This document shows, one piece after another, positions 1-12,069 of a DNA stretch of 64,000 bases. The stretch lies in contig OX637294.1 of assembly GCA_951799445.1 (NCBI GenBank), positions 26,313,452 to 26,377,451 of the forward strand, given 5' to 3'. This stretch comes from Pseudisothecium myosuroides. Taxonomy: Eukaryota > Streptophyta > Bryopsida > Hypnales > Lembophyllaceae. Under the pieces are notes generated by a model. That model ran no database searches and was not told where the DNA came from. It was given only the letters and a program-made list of their open reading frames with translations. The position numbers and the translations under genes were made by a program. How positions within the stretch are numbered: position 1 is the first letter of the stretch; each line of letters opens with the position of its first letter.

Positions 1-90
1 TGGTTGACTATGAGGCACGGATTTTGTCAATGGTTGTTTTATCCTCTTTCGCATTGCTTCTTTTCGATTTTTGAACTTAGAACTTCTTCT

Positions 91-320
91 TTTTATTTTG
101 ATTCAAATTCAATGAAAAAATAAAAAGTGTGTTGAGGTGTGTTTGAGGTAGACCTCAAGCACGCCTCAATACACGTTATACTTTATACTTTTTATTTTGA
201 TTCAAAATCAATGAAAAAAATAAAAGCGTGTTGAATTGTGCTTAAAATCTACCTCAAGTTCACCTCAACACGCTTTTTATTTTTTATTTTTTATTTTGAT
301 TCAAATTCAATGAAAAAAAT
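91..320. repeat. Three-copy tandem repeat with hairpin spacers
   Basis: A block of about 30 bp (TTTATTTTGATTCAAATTCA followed by an A-run) occurs at about 91, 189 and 291, so the period is close to 100 bp. Each spacer is itself a near-perfect palindrome: GTGTTGAGGTGTG pairs with the CACGCCTCAATACAC side, and GCGTGTTGAATTGTG pairs with the CACCTCAACACGC side. The arms alternate between GTGTTGAGG and CCTCAACAC. This looks like a small foldback repeat that multiplied in tandem. Confidence 0.7.
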
Positions 321-833
321 ATTCTTGAAGTAAAAACATTTTTTAAATTCCTTGCTGCAAAATTGACTTTTTACATTTTTTCAATCAACAACTCCTAGAC
401 AAACTAAAGCTTATAATTTCTTCTTCTCCAATTCCTCTCGGTATAGAGTTTTCTCTTTCTTCCCAAATTTTAACGAGCTTGACAATCTATAGTTGAAGTA
501 ATTTGAGTTTGCCAAGTCATTAAAGCATTCGAATTACTTTTTAACAACTTGTAGTATTTGATTTATTTGTTTATTTGTATCTCATAGATTGTATTTTTGT
601 CTACATAGAAAGCTTTCATTCATTGCATTTGGATTTGTGATGTAAATGTTATGGAACATCTTATTTTGGAGCCAATCAAAACATTGTTTCAAAAAAAATT
701 ACTTGTAGAATTCATTTTTTAATTCTATATTTAAAATTCTTAGAATATAAAGTTTTCCAATGCTTGGATGTTAAAAAGTGAATCTAGATCCAGAAGTGCA
801 TTTTTGGGATCTAAAATTCCCAAACCAACTGCA

Positions 834-1519
834 AGGTGAATGCAAGAAACACTTGTACTATTTTTGTGTTTTGGCTCCAAATGACTCAAGATTTATAGGT
901 AAGGTACTCATGACTATTATACACCTTACCTAATTTTTTGGTAATATTCAAAAATATTTTATTGTCCAAAAATAGCCCCCAATTTTATGTCACACTTGTC
1001 AATTTGGAGGTTTTTAGTACTATTTAGTATCCAAAAAAATGAATTTTGAGCTGACATTTGGAGTGGATGGTTTTCTAGTAGACTTGTAGCTATTGACCAA
1101 AGTAATTCTAAAAATAATTAATTTTATGTAGTGTGAAAGTCCACAAAGTGCGCTTCTTTCTGCTTGCATTTTGTAACATATAAAATATTATTTTGGAGTT
1201 TTTTTGGGTGAATGACCATCTCCATAGAATTCTTACAAATGGCCAATTTTTATTTTATGTATGTACCTTTTTTCTATTTTTAACTAATTAAAACATCAAA
1301 ATATCCATTTTTTAAAGATTTGGCACTTTTCTAGTTCTCTTGCTTAGAGAATTTTTTTAATGGATTTTTTTTGGTGGTTACCTTCATCTTAAAGGTATAT
1401 ACATTAGCCATATATTTTAAATTTTTAAATTTTTTTTTCTAATTTTAAAGTATTGTAGAAAAAAATGATGAGTATTGTCAAAACGCAACAAAATCAACAG
1501 GTGTTTCTTGCATTCACCC
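834..1519. mobile_element. Non-autonomous TIR element, GGGTGAATGC family, copy 1
   Basis: The left end reads AGGTGAATGCAAGAAACACT and the right end is its inverse (GTGTTTCTTGCATTCACCC). The flanks TGCA (830-833) and TACA (1520-1523) are a probable 4-bp target duplication with one change. The interior has no transposase frame. It is clearly related to the elements at 26987-27721 and 32318-33035: all share an internal block that includes an ATGGTCATTCACC-like segment and a GTGGTTACC segment. Length is 686 bp. Confidence 0.8.
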
Positions 1520-2494
1520 TACAGCTCAAAGCCTCTTGAATTTATCTTGATACAATGTTTTTTCCCTAAGTCCCAAAGTCCAACAACCTTGACAATCCAC
1601 AATTAAAGCAACGGCATTAAAGCATGTGATTCAATTTTTTGGCCGTATTCTCAAGGTGGGATGGCTAAGGTCTCTCCCCGGCCTGAACAAGCCTGGGATG
1701 TGGAGGGCTTGGACCAACCCATTTTCCCAGCCCTATTTTGGGGGAATGGGTGGTGATGTTCTAAGAATTAAACAAATAAAAAAATAGTGACCATCTTTTC
1801 TTTTTCACAATTACTTTTTCTTGTATAGATAGAAATAATACCTCACCTCCACTATTGGAAACAATGTTCAAAGCCCATACTACAACCAAGAAAATAATAC
1901 TAAGTTTAGAAATCCATTGTCTATTTGTTACCCTATGTCTTCAGGGACTGGTTTGTCAAGAGAACGTGGCAAGATAGGATCGAGAGTAAATATGAAAGAA
2001 AAGAAAGCAATAAGCCCCAATGAAAAGAAGACAAGTTGATTGCCTGCATGATCAAGTAGAGCCAAGCATCGCTATTAGGAACATCTTATTTAGTAAGCTA
2101 TCAACTTGCACCTACTAAGAAATGAAAAATGAAAAACTACCGTTACAATCAGACTTCATCATTTGACAATTAATAAACTTTGAACTTTGATTAGTCATTC
2201 CCTAAGGTATGTTCGCACTTGGTATCAGGGGTGATGTTTGCAATGTGAATCCGGTCCAAAAGTAGGTCTAAATTTGTTCCTAAGACCCTCAATAACAACA
2301 CTCATTAACACCAAGTGGGAACCAACTTCTAGTTGGACAACCAAAGTGCATGAGGTGATAAAGAGTTTTATAGCATTTCAGTAGACATATGACAAGTTTG
2401 CATTATCCAATATAAAATTTAAAAATATATGATTAAATTATTTATACATTATAATATACTATTAATTTTAATGATACTTTCATTATTACTAGTA

Positions 2495-2745
2495 TATGCC
2501 AATCATGTGTTGTTGCCACAATAAAAGTAAAAGTATTTATTTAATTTTTTAATTCATAAAAACTTCAAAATTCGATATCTTTTCTGTTGTGAGTTGGAAT
2601 GTCACAAAACAAAGTCCATGCACCCCTCCTTGCAAAGAGCTTTCTATCAACACCAAGAATGCGACTCAATTAGGGATGCACGGTGTTGGAGATCTCTCCG
2701 TAACAAACAAACAAAATAAACAAACAAACAAACAAACAACCTACT
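2495..2745. repeat. Dispersed repeat, inverted partner of 8795-9020
   Basis: The reverse complement of this stretch matches 8795-9020 over roughly 230 bp. Shared blocks include TGCATTCTTGGT, CAAGGAGGGGTGCA and GAAAAGATAT. One end is a run of CAAA/GTTT repeats (about 2703-2740). The two copies lie on either side of the ZIFL-like gene in opposite orientation. I see no clear terminal repeats, so the element class is open. Confidence 0.65.
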
Positions 2746-3035
2746 TTAATTTATGGAATAATGCTATGTCATTAATAGTACTCTGGAGTATAATTGTAAC
2801 TATTGAATAGTACCTTCTTATACTTTTCAGATTTTGTATTATCACATTCTATTCTATATGAATCTAGTTATGACATATGAGAGTGATGGTGACAATGTGG
2901 AATGACTTTTCAACTGGACTCAGGGGTTCGTGCAATTAGAGAGGATGCGATACAGAAAAATGTGATTGTGAGGAGATCAGAGTGTATGCTCTTCTACCAT
3001 GCCAGAAGTCCTATGATGTCAGCATGATCGTTTAC

Positions 3036-6000
3036 CTGGAAGAATGTAACTCTGCCGGCTCTGCGCCCATGCAAAACTGCAAGAACCACAATTAAATGCT
3101 AAGAGAATCAATCAATCCATCTTAAACTTCGATAGCATCAATTTTGAAGATTTTGAAAATGGTAAACAAAGCGTTTCTTAATCATGTTTCTCGTTAAAAT
3201 ACAAAAGAATTTTTCTGAAATTATAGCAGTCAAACATGAGAAATTCTTCTAAGAATCAAATTATCAGCTGCCAGATCTTTCTGAGGTACTCCGCAATACG
3301 CAACATTCATATATTAAAAGACATAAAGTTCTGCTGGTATCCGCTAGAGTGAGGGAATGGAGTTGATACTTACATGCTACCACCTGCAGCTGGCCCAACA
3401 GCTTTAAACAAAGACACCAAGCTCATGGCAAGTCCATTTGCTGCTCCTCTTCGGTCTCGGGTCTGCAAGATGATTTGTAGTAAGGATTTCTCTTGTAGAT
3501 AGTGCGAGTGCTAATTCGGACTTCACTAAGTTAGCAACAGTTCACCCAAAGTTCTCTTCGAATAAGAGGAAGAACTTGGATACAACAGCAAACAAAGAAA
3601 ATTGTGAAAACTTACTACTGAATTATTCAATAACATGAGCGAGGCTGTGAATATCATAGTCTGCATTTCAAAAACACAGGTTTCTGTGAATAATATTGAG
3701 ATTGGAATTAATCGTAGTAACAAACGTCTTCAGATGAATGCACTTAGCTGAAATTCAAAAAAACTTTCAAGCTGAGCTTAAGCGAGTATATGGAACTGTC
3801 ATATCACTACCAGCACAGAAAACTCATTCAAACTCAAGAATCTTGGTTGAGAACGCTATTGAGGATAGAAGGGTCTCAGAATCTCACCCCCAAAACGGCC
3901 TTGACAGTAGACAAGAAACTGAGAACAGCCCAGAGAGTCACGCCATGGAGCATAGTCATGGATGGGTAAGCCACCATGAGAAGGATAGTATTAACCTGTA
4001 CATCAGGTGCTGTAAGGTTAATACAGCACGGCCGTTGCTGATTCTCAAGCAGCATATTAGCCAGATTCAAGTCTCTTAACCTTTCTTCATGAGCACTGCC
4101 GAAAAAACACAAGTTACTTATACCATTGAATAGAAATACTTGTATGGTAAAAACTGCACAGAAGGTACGAGTTTTGCAAGAACGGTTTTGGAGAAAACCT
4201 ACCGCAGTAATTCGTGACAGAAGTACTGCTCCTGCCAAGTTGACCAAAGAAGCAAAGGCAAACAGTTGAAACAACAACATGGTAAATCCTGAAATCCAAC
4301 GGCAAATGCAACCATTGTTAAAAAGTGGCTCCCCAGTGTTCCAAGATTCAAATAGGCAGAGTAGGACTAACCCATAAACGATAGGAATCTACAGATATCT
4401 CTACCAAAAGTTTTAAATTATCGGACTAAAAGTACCATCGACTTTGGTCCTGTTTCTAAAATTTATAACATACCTGAAATCGCCAGTATTTGCCCAACAT
4501 CGGTTGTAGTTAGGCCCAGACCTCCACTTGAACGAGGGCTGACGCACCACAAAGAAAAAATCTGTAACAACCCGATTGAACATTGGTTGATACTAAGATT
4601 ACCGATCAATTGCCAAAAAAAAAAGAAAGAATAGCTTCTATTCAAGCTACAAACAGGAAACATTTCAAGGTGATTAGCACGCTCTGACCCGTCCCTCAAA
4701 AGAAACCCAATATTTTGTCTTCAATCACTATTCTTATTCTCGTGGGAAAAGTTGCAAACCTCAGTGTACGCCAAATCATGTAAGGACCATATGCAATAAA
4801 GAGCAATAGAACCCATTAGGGGCTTGTTTGAGATCAGTGAATTTTTCTTTTTGGCATCATGATGAAACTCTCTCTCTGAGGTTGCCACAAGCTTTTTCTC
4901 CTCTTCAACATTTGCTGAGTCAGCTTGATTTTCTGTACACCAATTTCTTTGCATCAGATGCTATAAGAGACCCATAAAGTTGTGGAAGTAAGTATCTTGT
5001 GAAAAATCTACATGTCAGACAAAAACGTATAATGGCATTACCTTGGATTCCATTACCCGTACCTGGTAAGTCATTGTAACCATCACTAACACCCATACAT
5101 TCTTCGTTATCTTGTCGGCTCCGTAATGAATTACTCCGAGATTGAAACTTATCAAAAATTTGTGATCGTCCTCTGCCTGAATGCTGAAGCTCGTCTTCAC
5201 ACACTGAATCATGCAAGCTGCCGAAAGGAGAAATAAGGGTCGCACTATCGATCTCCTCACAAACTGAGTATTCTCTGCTCCCAAACCGCGACGTAATGCG
5301 TGGAATTGGAAGAGGTACTGCATGTTCGTCCTTCGTTTCTTCAGTCTTCACAACCTCTACAATGTCATGTTTGTGCAATGTCTCCTGAAATTGCAAACTT
5401 CTCACATCAAGATATCGATTATAAAATCCCTTCCGTTATAAAGAAGGGACGACAGTGGTTAATCAATCAACCAAGTTGTAAAACTAAGACAAAAGAGCAG
5501 TCAACATCTTAAGTCTTAGCTATAGTTAATTCAGAAACCCATCGAGCTTATGAGAATTGGGAAAACCAATTCCTCGTATCTTGCCTCACAAAATATTTGA
5601 AAAATAATGGAAAGGTAAACACTGCTTACGGGAAGATAGAACGTGATAATGAGTGTTGGAATTGCAATGATAGTAACAAGAAGGGACGGTAACAGGTAAG
5701 CATATCTATTTCCAAACGAAAACACATGCGTTAGTGAGGGTTGTGATGAGTTATAGCAACGTCTCATGAATTGAACACTCTGAGAAGTATTAAAAGATAT
5801 AGAATAACTGGTACGCATTTGACCGAAGATAGCAAATATTGAAACAAAGGAAAGGGGAAAAGTAGAATATAGCCCACCGATCAAACAAAGAGCCCCGCGG
5901 AAACAGGTTAGGATACTTGGTTGCAGGCTGTAAGGACACATACATTATCAGAAATTTCCGCAACATGACCATTAACTGAGATCATCAGAACAAAATCATA

Positions 6001-7942
6001 GATATTTCAATCTGAATAGGAAATTTCTTCATTTTGAGCAGTCAATTGAATCAGTTGTGATGACATTCATAATTACCTGAGAGAAGTAGCCACCCATGGC
6101 CGGACCAATAATCAATCCGAGACCCCAAACAGTACCCGCCTGTAAAATCAATGGTCACCGACCTCTCAAACGTAAGTATCTCGTTCTGAGCATAGCAACG
6201 TACTGATGAATGCAGTACCGGTAGTAAATATGCAATACGCTACATTTGTACAGTAGATGGCAAACGCGATATTTGTGGTAATAATAATGGCGCGAGAAGG
6301 GATGCGTACAATGGACACACTTCTAGCTTGGTGCTTTTCATTGCAAACTTCGGATGCATAAGCCTGTTAGGTCATAAAGAAAAATGAGAAAATCCATTTA
6401 GGTCACATTTGATCAGTGAGTATCAAAGTTAACCCTGAGAATGTGAGCAATTCATCTCAACGCACAAAAAAATCAACTAATGTCACTCTCGAAATGGTTC
6501 TTACCTTAACAGTTCCAAGCATGCCATTGCAGCTACCTAGCAAAAATCTTGAAAGTAGAGCCATCCAGAAAGTTGTGCTTACTCCAAACATTGTATGGAA
6601 TATTATGCTGCCAACCAAATAAAACAGGCATAAGTGGCGTTCTTTTCGCTTAATAAGCCCTAATTTATTTTGGTACATAAGAATGCCAGAGTGTTGAATA
6701 TACACGGAGAATACCAAAACAAGGATGCGAGTTCTCAAAAATTCTAAGAGTTATAATTGATACTAGTATGAAGGTATAAACAACAGAAAGGTTTAAAACG
6801 AACACGGAGAAGACGCCAATCACCATGACAGGTACACGTCCGTATTTGTCAGCGGCCATGCCCCATTGAATAGATGTCAAGAACCGCCCAAACATAAATG
6901 CGGATCCTTAACAAGCCAAGACGTGTACACAAGTTCAGTCAGTATAAATTTCACTCGACGAATATAAACTCCCAGCTATTCATGCAGCTCCCTATACATT
7001 CTTCCTTCAAAGCAATTGCCTTCTGCTCCGTTGTTTCAAGAAAACATAAAACGACAAGTATACATAAATTGTGAAATTTGCATGTATATAGATCAGCACC
7101 TTCTTCCAACGGTTCAAGAGTATCATTTCTATAGAATTTCTCTTACGACAGATGCATTCTATTTGTAAGCAAAAACAAGGTACAAAAAGTATCATTTCTA
7201 CTTGAGACCAGCTCTGAAACCTGCCCCCCTAGTCTCGGAAACTTCAAAAGTTGTAATTCGCTCACCTATGTAACCAGCATAAAATCCAACGTCTTTATCC
7301 GTTTTCGCAACATTGAAATCTCTTACCTGCAAGATAAACATAATCACGTTTACCACCTCCGATGAGCCAGAGCAAGCTTGAAACAGCTCCAACACCGGTA
7401 GCTACTATTCTTACAAATTAGTTTTAAAATGAGTTAGATCGCCAACTGATTGCAAACGAAATTCAAGGGCTACATAATACAAAGCGACTGGATCGAGAAG
7501 AGAAATAACTCACCATAAAATACAGAAACGGGTAGAGGGACGAAATTGGCAAAGCTGCAACACACGCACAATCGCACTTAAACCTCAGTAGTCTACAACA
7601 TCAATCATGACGTCGACTCTTGCTTCAGGATAAAACAAAGAGAGTTCAAAATAGTTCATCAAACGAACAAGCGGCACAAAAACAGCAAAAACAAGAAATC
7701 TTTCCATGATTAGTTATTATAATATCCAACTCTCCAAAAGATTAGCTCACAACACGCGCCGAGAACACTTAGAGGTGTCGCATACTATTCACTAGCGTAA
7801 GCGCCGCCATGATTGCCAGCACCTTCCACGGAAGCTTAGCATCTGCATCCTGCAAGTAGCTACTCTTACAACCAGGGCAATTTGGATACACTAATGCCGG
7901 TCGCTTCTTCTCAAGCAAAGGCTGCTCCACATCCACCGCCAT
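3036..7942 (-). CDS. ZIFL: ZIFL-type major facilitator transporter, 17 exons resolved
   Basis: Family role: ZINC INDUCED FACILITATOR-LIKE proteins are vacuolar or plasma-membrane MFS antiporters linked to zinc/nicotianamine, potassium and auxin handling. The start ATG at 7942 gives a short N-tail with the CPGCK motif typical of the family. Frame-consistent GT-AG exons: 7786-7942, 7514-7554, 7266-7326, 6804-6906, 6505-6607, 6310-6363, 6077-6139, 5878-5927, 5630-5705, 5042-5384, 4760-4932, 4474-4561, 4203-4288, 3888-3995, 3616-3660, 3374-3462, 3036-3076. Diagnostic stretches in order: [27 protein letters not shown] (MFS signature loop), [59 protein letters not shown]. About 560 residues are accounted for. 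This is longer than the usual 450-490 because exons 10-11 encode a long, charged, Ser-rich central loop. The last membrane helix is not found; unspliced, exon 17 runs to a stop at 3019-3021. Confidence 0.93.
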
Positions 7943-8070
7943 GCTTTCTCACTCCGCAAACAGCTACTCTCCTCCCAACAAATTCTTGTACTCTTTCTTC
8001 TTCACAATGTCCTCCACGGATGAAGAATCAACAAAAAGCGAGAACTAAGTTGAGCACTAATATCTCCGCG

Positions 8071-8355
8071 TTTCACCAACGGCTGCTCTGCTCCCTCAAT
8101 CCTTCCACAAAACAAGAACCTGCATTCTTTCCTCTCAACCGGGACTCCTTCTCGATCAACCGTTTCTCAAATGAAAAAAAATGAAAAAAGGCTAGCAGTA
8201 CGATTCTAAAGATTTCACCAACGGCTGCTCTGCTCCCTCAATCCTTCCACAAAACAAGAACCTGCATTCTTTCCTCTCAACCGGGACTCCTTCTTGATCA
8301 ACCGTTTCTCAAATGAAAAAAAAATGAAAAAAGGCTAGCAGGACGATTCTAAAGA
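8071..8355. repeat. 142-bp tandem duplication upstream of ZIFL
   Basis: The block starting TTTCACCAACGGCTGCTCTG at 8071 is repeated from 8213 with only a few differences (for example CTCGATC against CTTGATC, and AGCAGTACG against AGCAGGACG). Period is 142 bp. It lies 130-410 bp upstream of the ZIFL start codon, in the presumed 5' leader or promoter. The near identity indicates a recent event. Confidence 0.9.
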
Positions 8356-8559
8356 ATCCTCAATCCTGGTGCCAAATTCAGTCGTCAATTGACGCTCTCC
8401 GCCTACTATACTGCAGTAGCCGAGAAGTACGTGTAGAATGACGGCAATGGGCGAGCTCCTATTTCAATTCCTGCAGGTCGCTTCCCCGCCCTCGTCGTCG
8501 ACGGCTTACCAGTAGGTTGACGGTACGTTGTAGTAAGTAATCCATACTGATTAACTTAA

Positions 8560-8779
8560 CCCTGTAAGGACGCGGGGGGTGACCCTGGAAATCATGCATT
8601 GTATAACCGTGAGTCATTGGAATAAAAAAATCCAAAAGTACTCATTGGAAGTCAAGCTACTGTAGATGTTCTCCACTTTCCACAAAAAACTCCAAGGATG
8701 AATAGTTGTAGTTCTGTCCTACATTGGAGAATCCCTTGTCATTCATCGGACACTTATGGTCCGCGGCGTCCTTACTGGG
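8560..8779. mobile_element. TTAA-flanked short element
   Basis: TTAA (8556-8559) precedes CCCTGTAAGGACGC. The far end GCGTCCTTACTGGG is followed by TTAA (8780-8783). The ends are inverted copies starting with CCC, as in the elements at 40203 and 30850. Length is 220 bp, with no coding capacity. It sits upstream of the ZIFL-like gene. Confidence 0.7.
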
Positions 8780-8794
8780 TTAAATTAGCCGCTG

Positions 8795-9020
8795 TTTGTT
8801 TTGTTTTGTATGTTTTGTTTGCTTTGTTATAGTGAAATCTCCAAACTGTGCATCCCCCGTTTGCATTCTTGGTATAGTTGGAAAGCCCTAGACAAGGAGG
8901 GGTGCAAGGGTTTTGATTCGTGACATTCATACTCATGGAAGAAAAGATATTGAATTTTAAAGTTTTTGAGAATTAAAAAATTAGAAAAAAATATTTTTAC
9001 TTTGATTTTGGTTGTGTCAA
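8795..9020. repeat. Dispersed repeat, inverted partner of 2495-2745
   Basis: Begins in a GTTT-rich run, then matches the reverse complement of 2495-2745 block by block, including the CAAGGAGGGGTGCA core near 8897. It abuts the TTAA element ending at 8779. No coding frame. Confidence 0.65.
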
Positions 9021-10339
9021 ATGCAATGAAACACACTACTTGGATACTACTGAACAATGAAATTGAGTTGCCTTAACAATTAGGTTGCCTTCAGGAAAGA
9101 AGTTACTTCACGATTCAATGCTTGTCCAGATGGAGGCACATGCCATTTTCTAAACCCGAACCATGAACCAGTGCACCAATCCATGCAACACACATGGTTC
9201 CCAAATTACTGCATCCTTCTACATTAATTGCATATATTTTTATAGTGAAAAATGTTGAGAAATTAGTGTCGGTTAACCTAATTTCACTATTGTTTAGTGT
9301 AGTGATTTTCTTCATACTAACGTGCTGTTGTTAAGCTATCAGTCGATTACACTTTGGTGAGGGGCATTGTGGCAGGAAGTGACGTTTCTACAATTGACAA
9401 GGAGCAAGAAGGTGGGTACGTTACGAAAGTCAGGCCTTTTCTGTGAAGAACTTAGTATACAAGGAAAACGTGTCGCTTTCTTTTCTTACAACTTAAATCC
9501 AAAAGCCACTTATTATGAACAATTTGTAATTCCTCCCATTGGCTCAGCTCCACGCCTTCCTCTCATTTTGGGAAAGTATAATTTCTTCCAATTTCTCAGG
9601 TCCCTGATACAGGCGCACAGTCAAATGTAATGAGAGCAAATTCAAGGCGCACATGCAACTTTCTCCAAATCAGTGCAATCTGGCTGCACCAGCAATTTTT
9701 GGGTGGGTTATTAATTGCCTTTTTTTTTCCAGCCCTGGCTGCAAGTACAAAGCAAAAAAAAGATAAAAAGAATAAATCATTGGCCAGAAAATGTGACTCT
9801 CGTGTGAGGCCATCATTTTCATCCTGAAATAAGGTAAACCAGCCCATGACGGTCAGAATTAGGAGTTTGACCTTATATGGTTGCTGAAATTTTTCAGTTT
9901 TTTTCCTACAATAGTACAAGTGTGAGAAATAGTGAGAGCAATTGAAATTATGTTTTTTTTGACAAAGTATGAATTTGCTATGGATTTTTGAAGTGATCAG
10001 CCCATTGTAGGGGTCTGTAGGCTACCTCATGACCAACAAAATCTGAATCCAATGTGGTCATCTTCCTACCCAATGCAGTCACAACATTTTCAAACATGGA
10101 AGACCTAAAAAATCAATTTTTACAAAGAATTTTACACTGAAAAGTTGGAAGTACCTACTGAGGTCACTAATTACTCCATAACTACCATGTAAGGCATTGA
10201 TTGTAGTCTGAAAAAACCACAATGGATCATTAGGTGTCCATCATGGGCCATTTGACTGTCATGGACTAGTTTACTTTATATCACATCTAGCCATTTGGAA
10301 CTTGCTGGGAAATGAACAACTTACCTTATAGATGTTTAA
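9021..10339. other. Intergenic DNA, no gene supported
   Basis: Short open frames exist (for example 9367-9630 plus, 87 codons) but none has recognisable motifs or exon-like borders. The composition is that of the surrounding intergenic DNA. Nothing repetitive stood out before the TTAA-type end at 10340. Confidence 0.5.
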
Positions 10340-12069
10340 CCCCTAAAGTCCCAAAGCCTTTTTTCCATCAAAAAACACTCAAAACTACCATTTCTATTGC
10401 AAAGGGCAAAAAAATTTTAATGTTTTTTTTTCCATATTCAATTGTAGGATCTTGTACTAGACTATTGTTAAAATGTCTAGAAGAAATTTTTGAATTTTTG
10501 AACATTTAGATTGCAAGATATTTGCATTTAAAGTGAAAAAAACAAGTTTTTTTTGGCCTTGCTCAATTGGATTTTTTGGCTTTCAACCTCCTTAACTTAA
10601 AATTTTTGCTATACTAATTTTAAATTTCTAATTTTTATGTTGAAGGATTGAGTTGTGAGTCTAGAAAAAAAAAAAAACAAAAAAAAAAAACACACTTAAT
10701 TTTCACTCCTTAAAAAATTGTTAAGTAGAAGTAGGTTCAAGATTGAAGGAAAAACTAAATTGTTAATAGATCTAAAATGGAATTGAAAAATACTAATCTC
10801 AACAATGAGATTTTTCTAGCAAGAGATCTTAACCTTGTGAAACTTTTTTTTTGAAAAATTGTGAAAATTGAGCTCAGGAATGAATCCTACAAGTTATTTT
10901 TTGAAGAAGATGTTCTAATTGCCTTCAAAACAAGATTGTCCATAATTTTTTCATAAAAAATTCAAATGGAATTAATCAAAGCTTCCCATGTAGACAAATT
11001 TCTCAAATTTTTTATTCAAAGGTTTTGTAAGCGTATTTTTCTACCCGCCAAACTAAAATTTGGATTTCTTGTGCTATAACTTTTGCCCCTAGGCATTGAT
11101 TGAACAAAAATTATATTTCTAGAAAGCTGATGTGTTTTTCTATCTTTATTAAAAAAAAACAGAAAATTATGACAAATATTGAAACTATAGGAACTTGCCC
11201 AAAATCCATTTTGTCCTCCAAGGAGACAATGGGACTTTAGGGTTTTTTCCTTCCATGCCCAAGGCATTTTTTGGCTCCGAAACCACTTAAAACTGCCATT
11301 TTTATTGTGATCACTCAAAAAACAAAACAAAAAAACATTTTTCTTAGAATCTAACTTCAAGATCTTGTACTTCACTTCTCTTAGATCATGTGGTAAAAAT
11401 TTCATGAAGTTTAACCATATGTATTGGAAGATATTAGCATTTGAAGTTGGAAAAAGAAGTTTTTTTGAACTATAGCCTGCAATTTCAGATGACTTTGACG
11501 GCCATTTGTGGATTTTTTTTGCACTAGACACCATAAAGTTAAAAAATTTATGTTGAACATTTGAGTTGAGAGTTGGGAAAAAAAATTCAGCTCTTAGGTG
11601 GAATTAAAATACCATAATCCCGATGATGGGATTGTTCTTGCAAGCAAACTTAACCTTGTCAAAACTGAATAATTGAAAAAATTTGAAAATTGCATTCAAA
11701 AATTAATTCTATAAGTTGTTTTTTGAAGAAGATGCTTAGATTGCCAAAAAAACAAGATTGTCCCTAACTTTCTCATTTTGAGTCTAAATAGAATGAATCA
11801 AAGCTTCAAGTGTAGACAAAAACATGATCTTCAAAAAAAAAAATTAAATTAATTTGTTTATTTTTTCTGCCCGGTGAATTGCTTTTATGACTTTGGGTGG
11901 CATAACTTTTGCTCCTGGGCACTGATTGAAAAAAAATTATATTTTTAGAAAGCTAATGTGATTCCCTATTTTCAAAAAAAGTTTCAAAAAAGTCAGATCA
12001 AAATATGAGGTCATACGGGCCTGCCCGAAATCCCAAGTGTTCCTCGAGGGGACTTTGGGCATTTAGGGG
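10340..12069. mobile_element. Two merged TTAA-family elements
   Basis: A left end CCCCTAAAGTCCCAAAGCC follows TTAA at 10336-10339. A right-type end GGGACTTTAGGG lies at 11231-11242. Directly after it a second copy begins (TGCCCAAGGCA, then GGCTCCGAAACCAC) and ends with GGACTTTGGGCATTTAGGGG at 12069, followed by TCAA, a mutated TTAA. The interiors of the two halves are alignable with each other and with 18624-19534 and 39264-40198. No transposase frame. Confidence 0.7.

Larger units (their letters stand above)
1..2489. other. AT-rich intergenic DNA, no gene seen
   Basis: No reading frame here has the composition, length or splice context of a plant exon. The stretch holds a hairpin-forming tandem repeat at its left end and one complete TIR element (both listed separately). 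The rest is AT-rich, with homopolymer runs. Around 1650-1750 there is a short GC-richer patch rich in paired purine/pyrimidine blocks that looks like an old repeat remnant, but I could not find its partner. Confidence 0.6.

Noticed and set aside
2700..2745. CAAA-repeat tract as a functional microsatellite.
   Set aside because: It is the simple-sequence tail of a dispersed repeat that also occurs at 8795.
11016..11534. Minus-strand frame of 172 codons.
   Set aside because: It lies within two merged TTAA elements, is Lys/Phe-rich from AT-rich DNA, and has no transposase motif.
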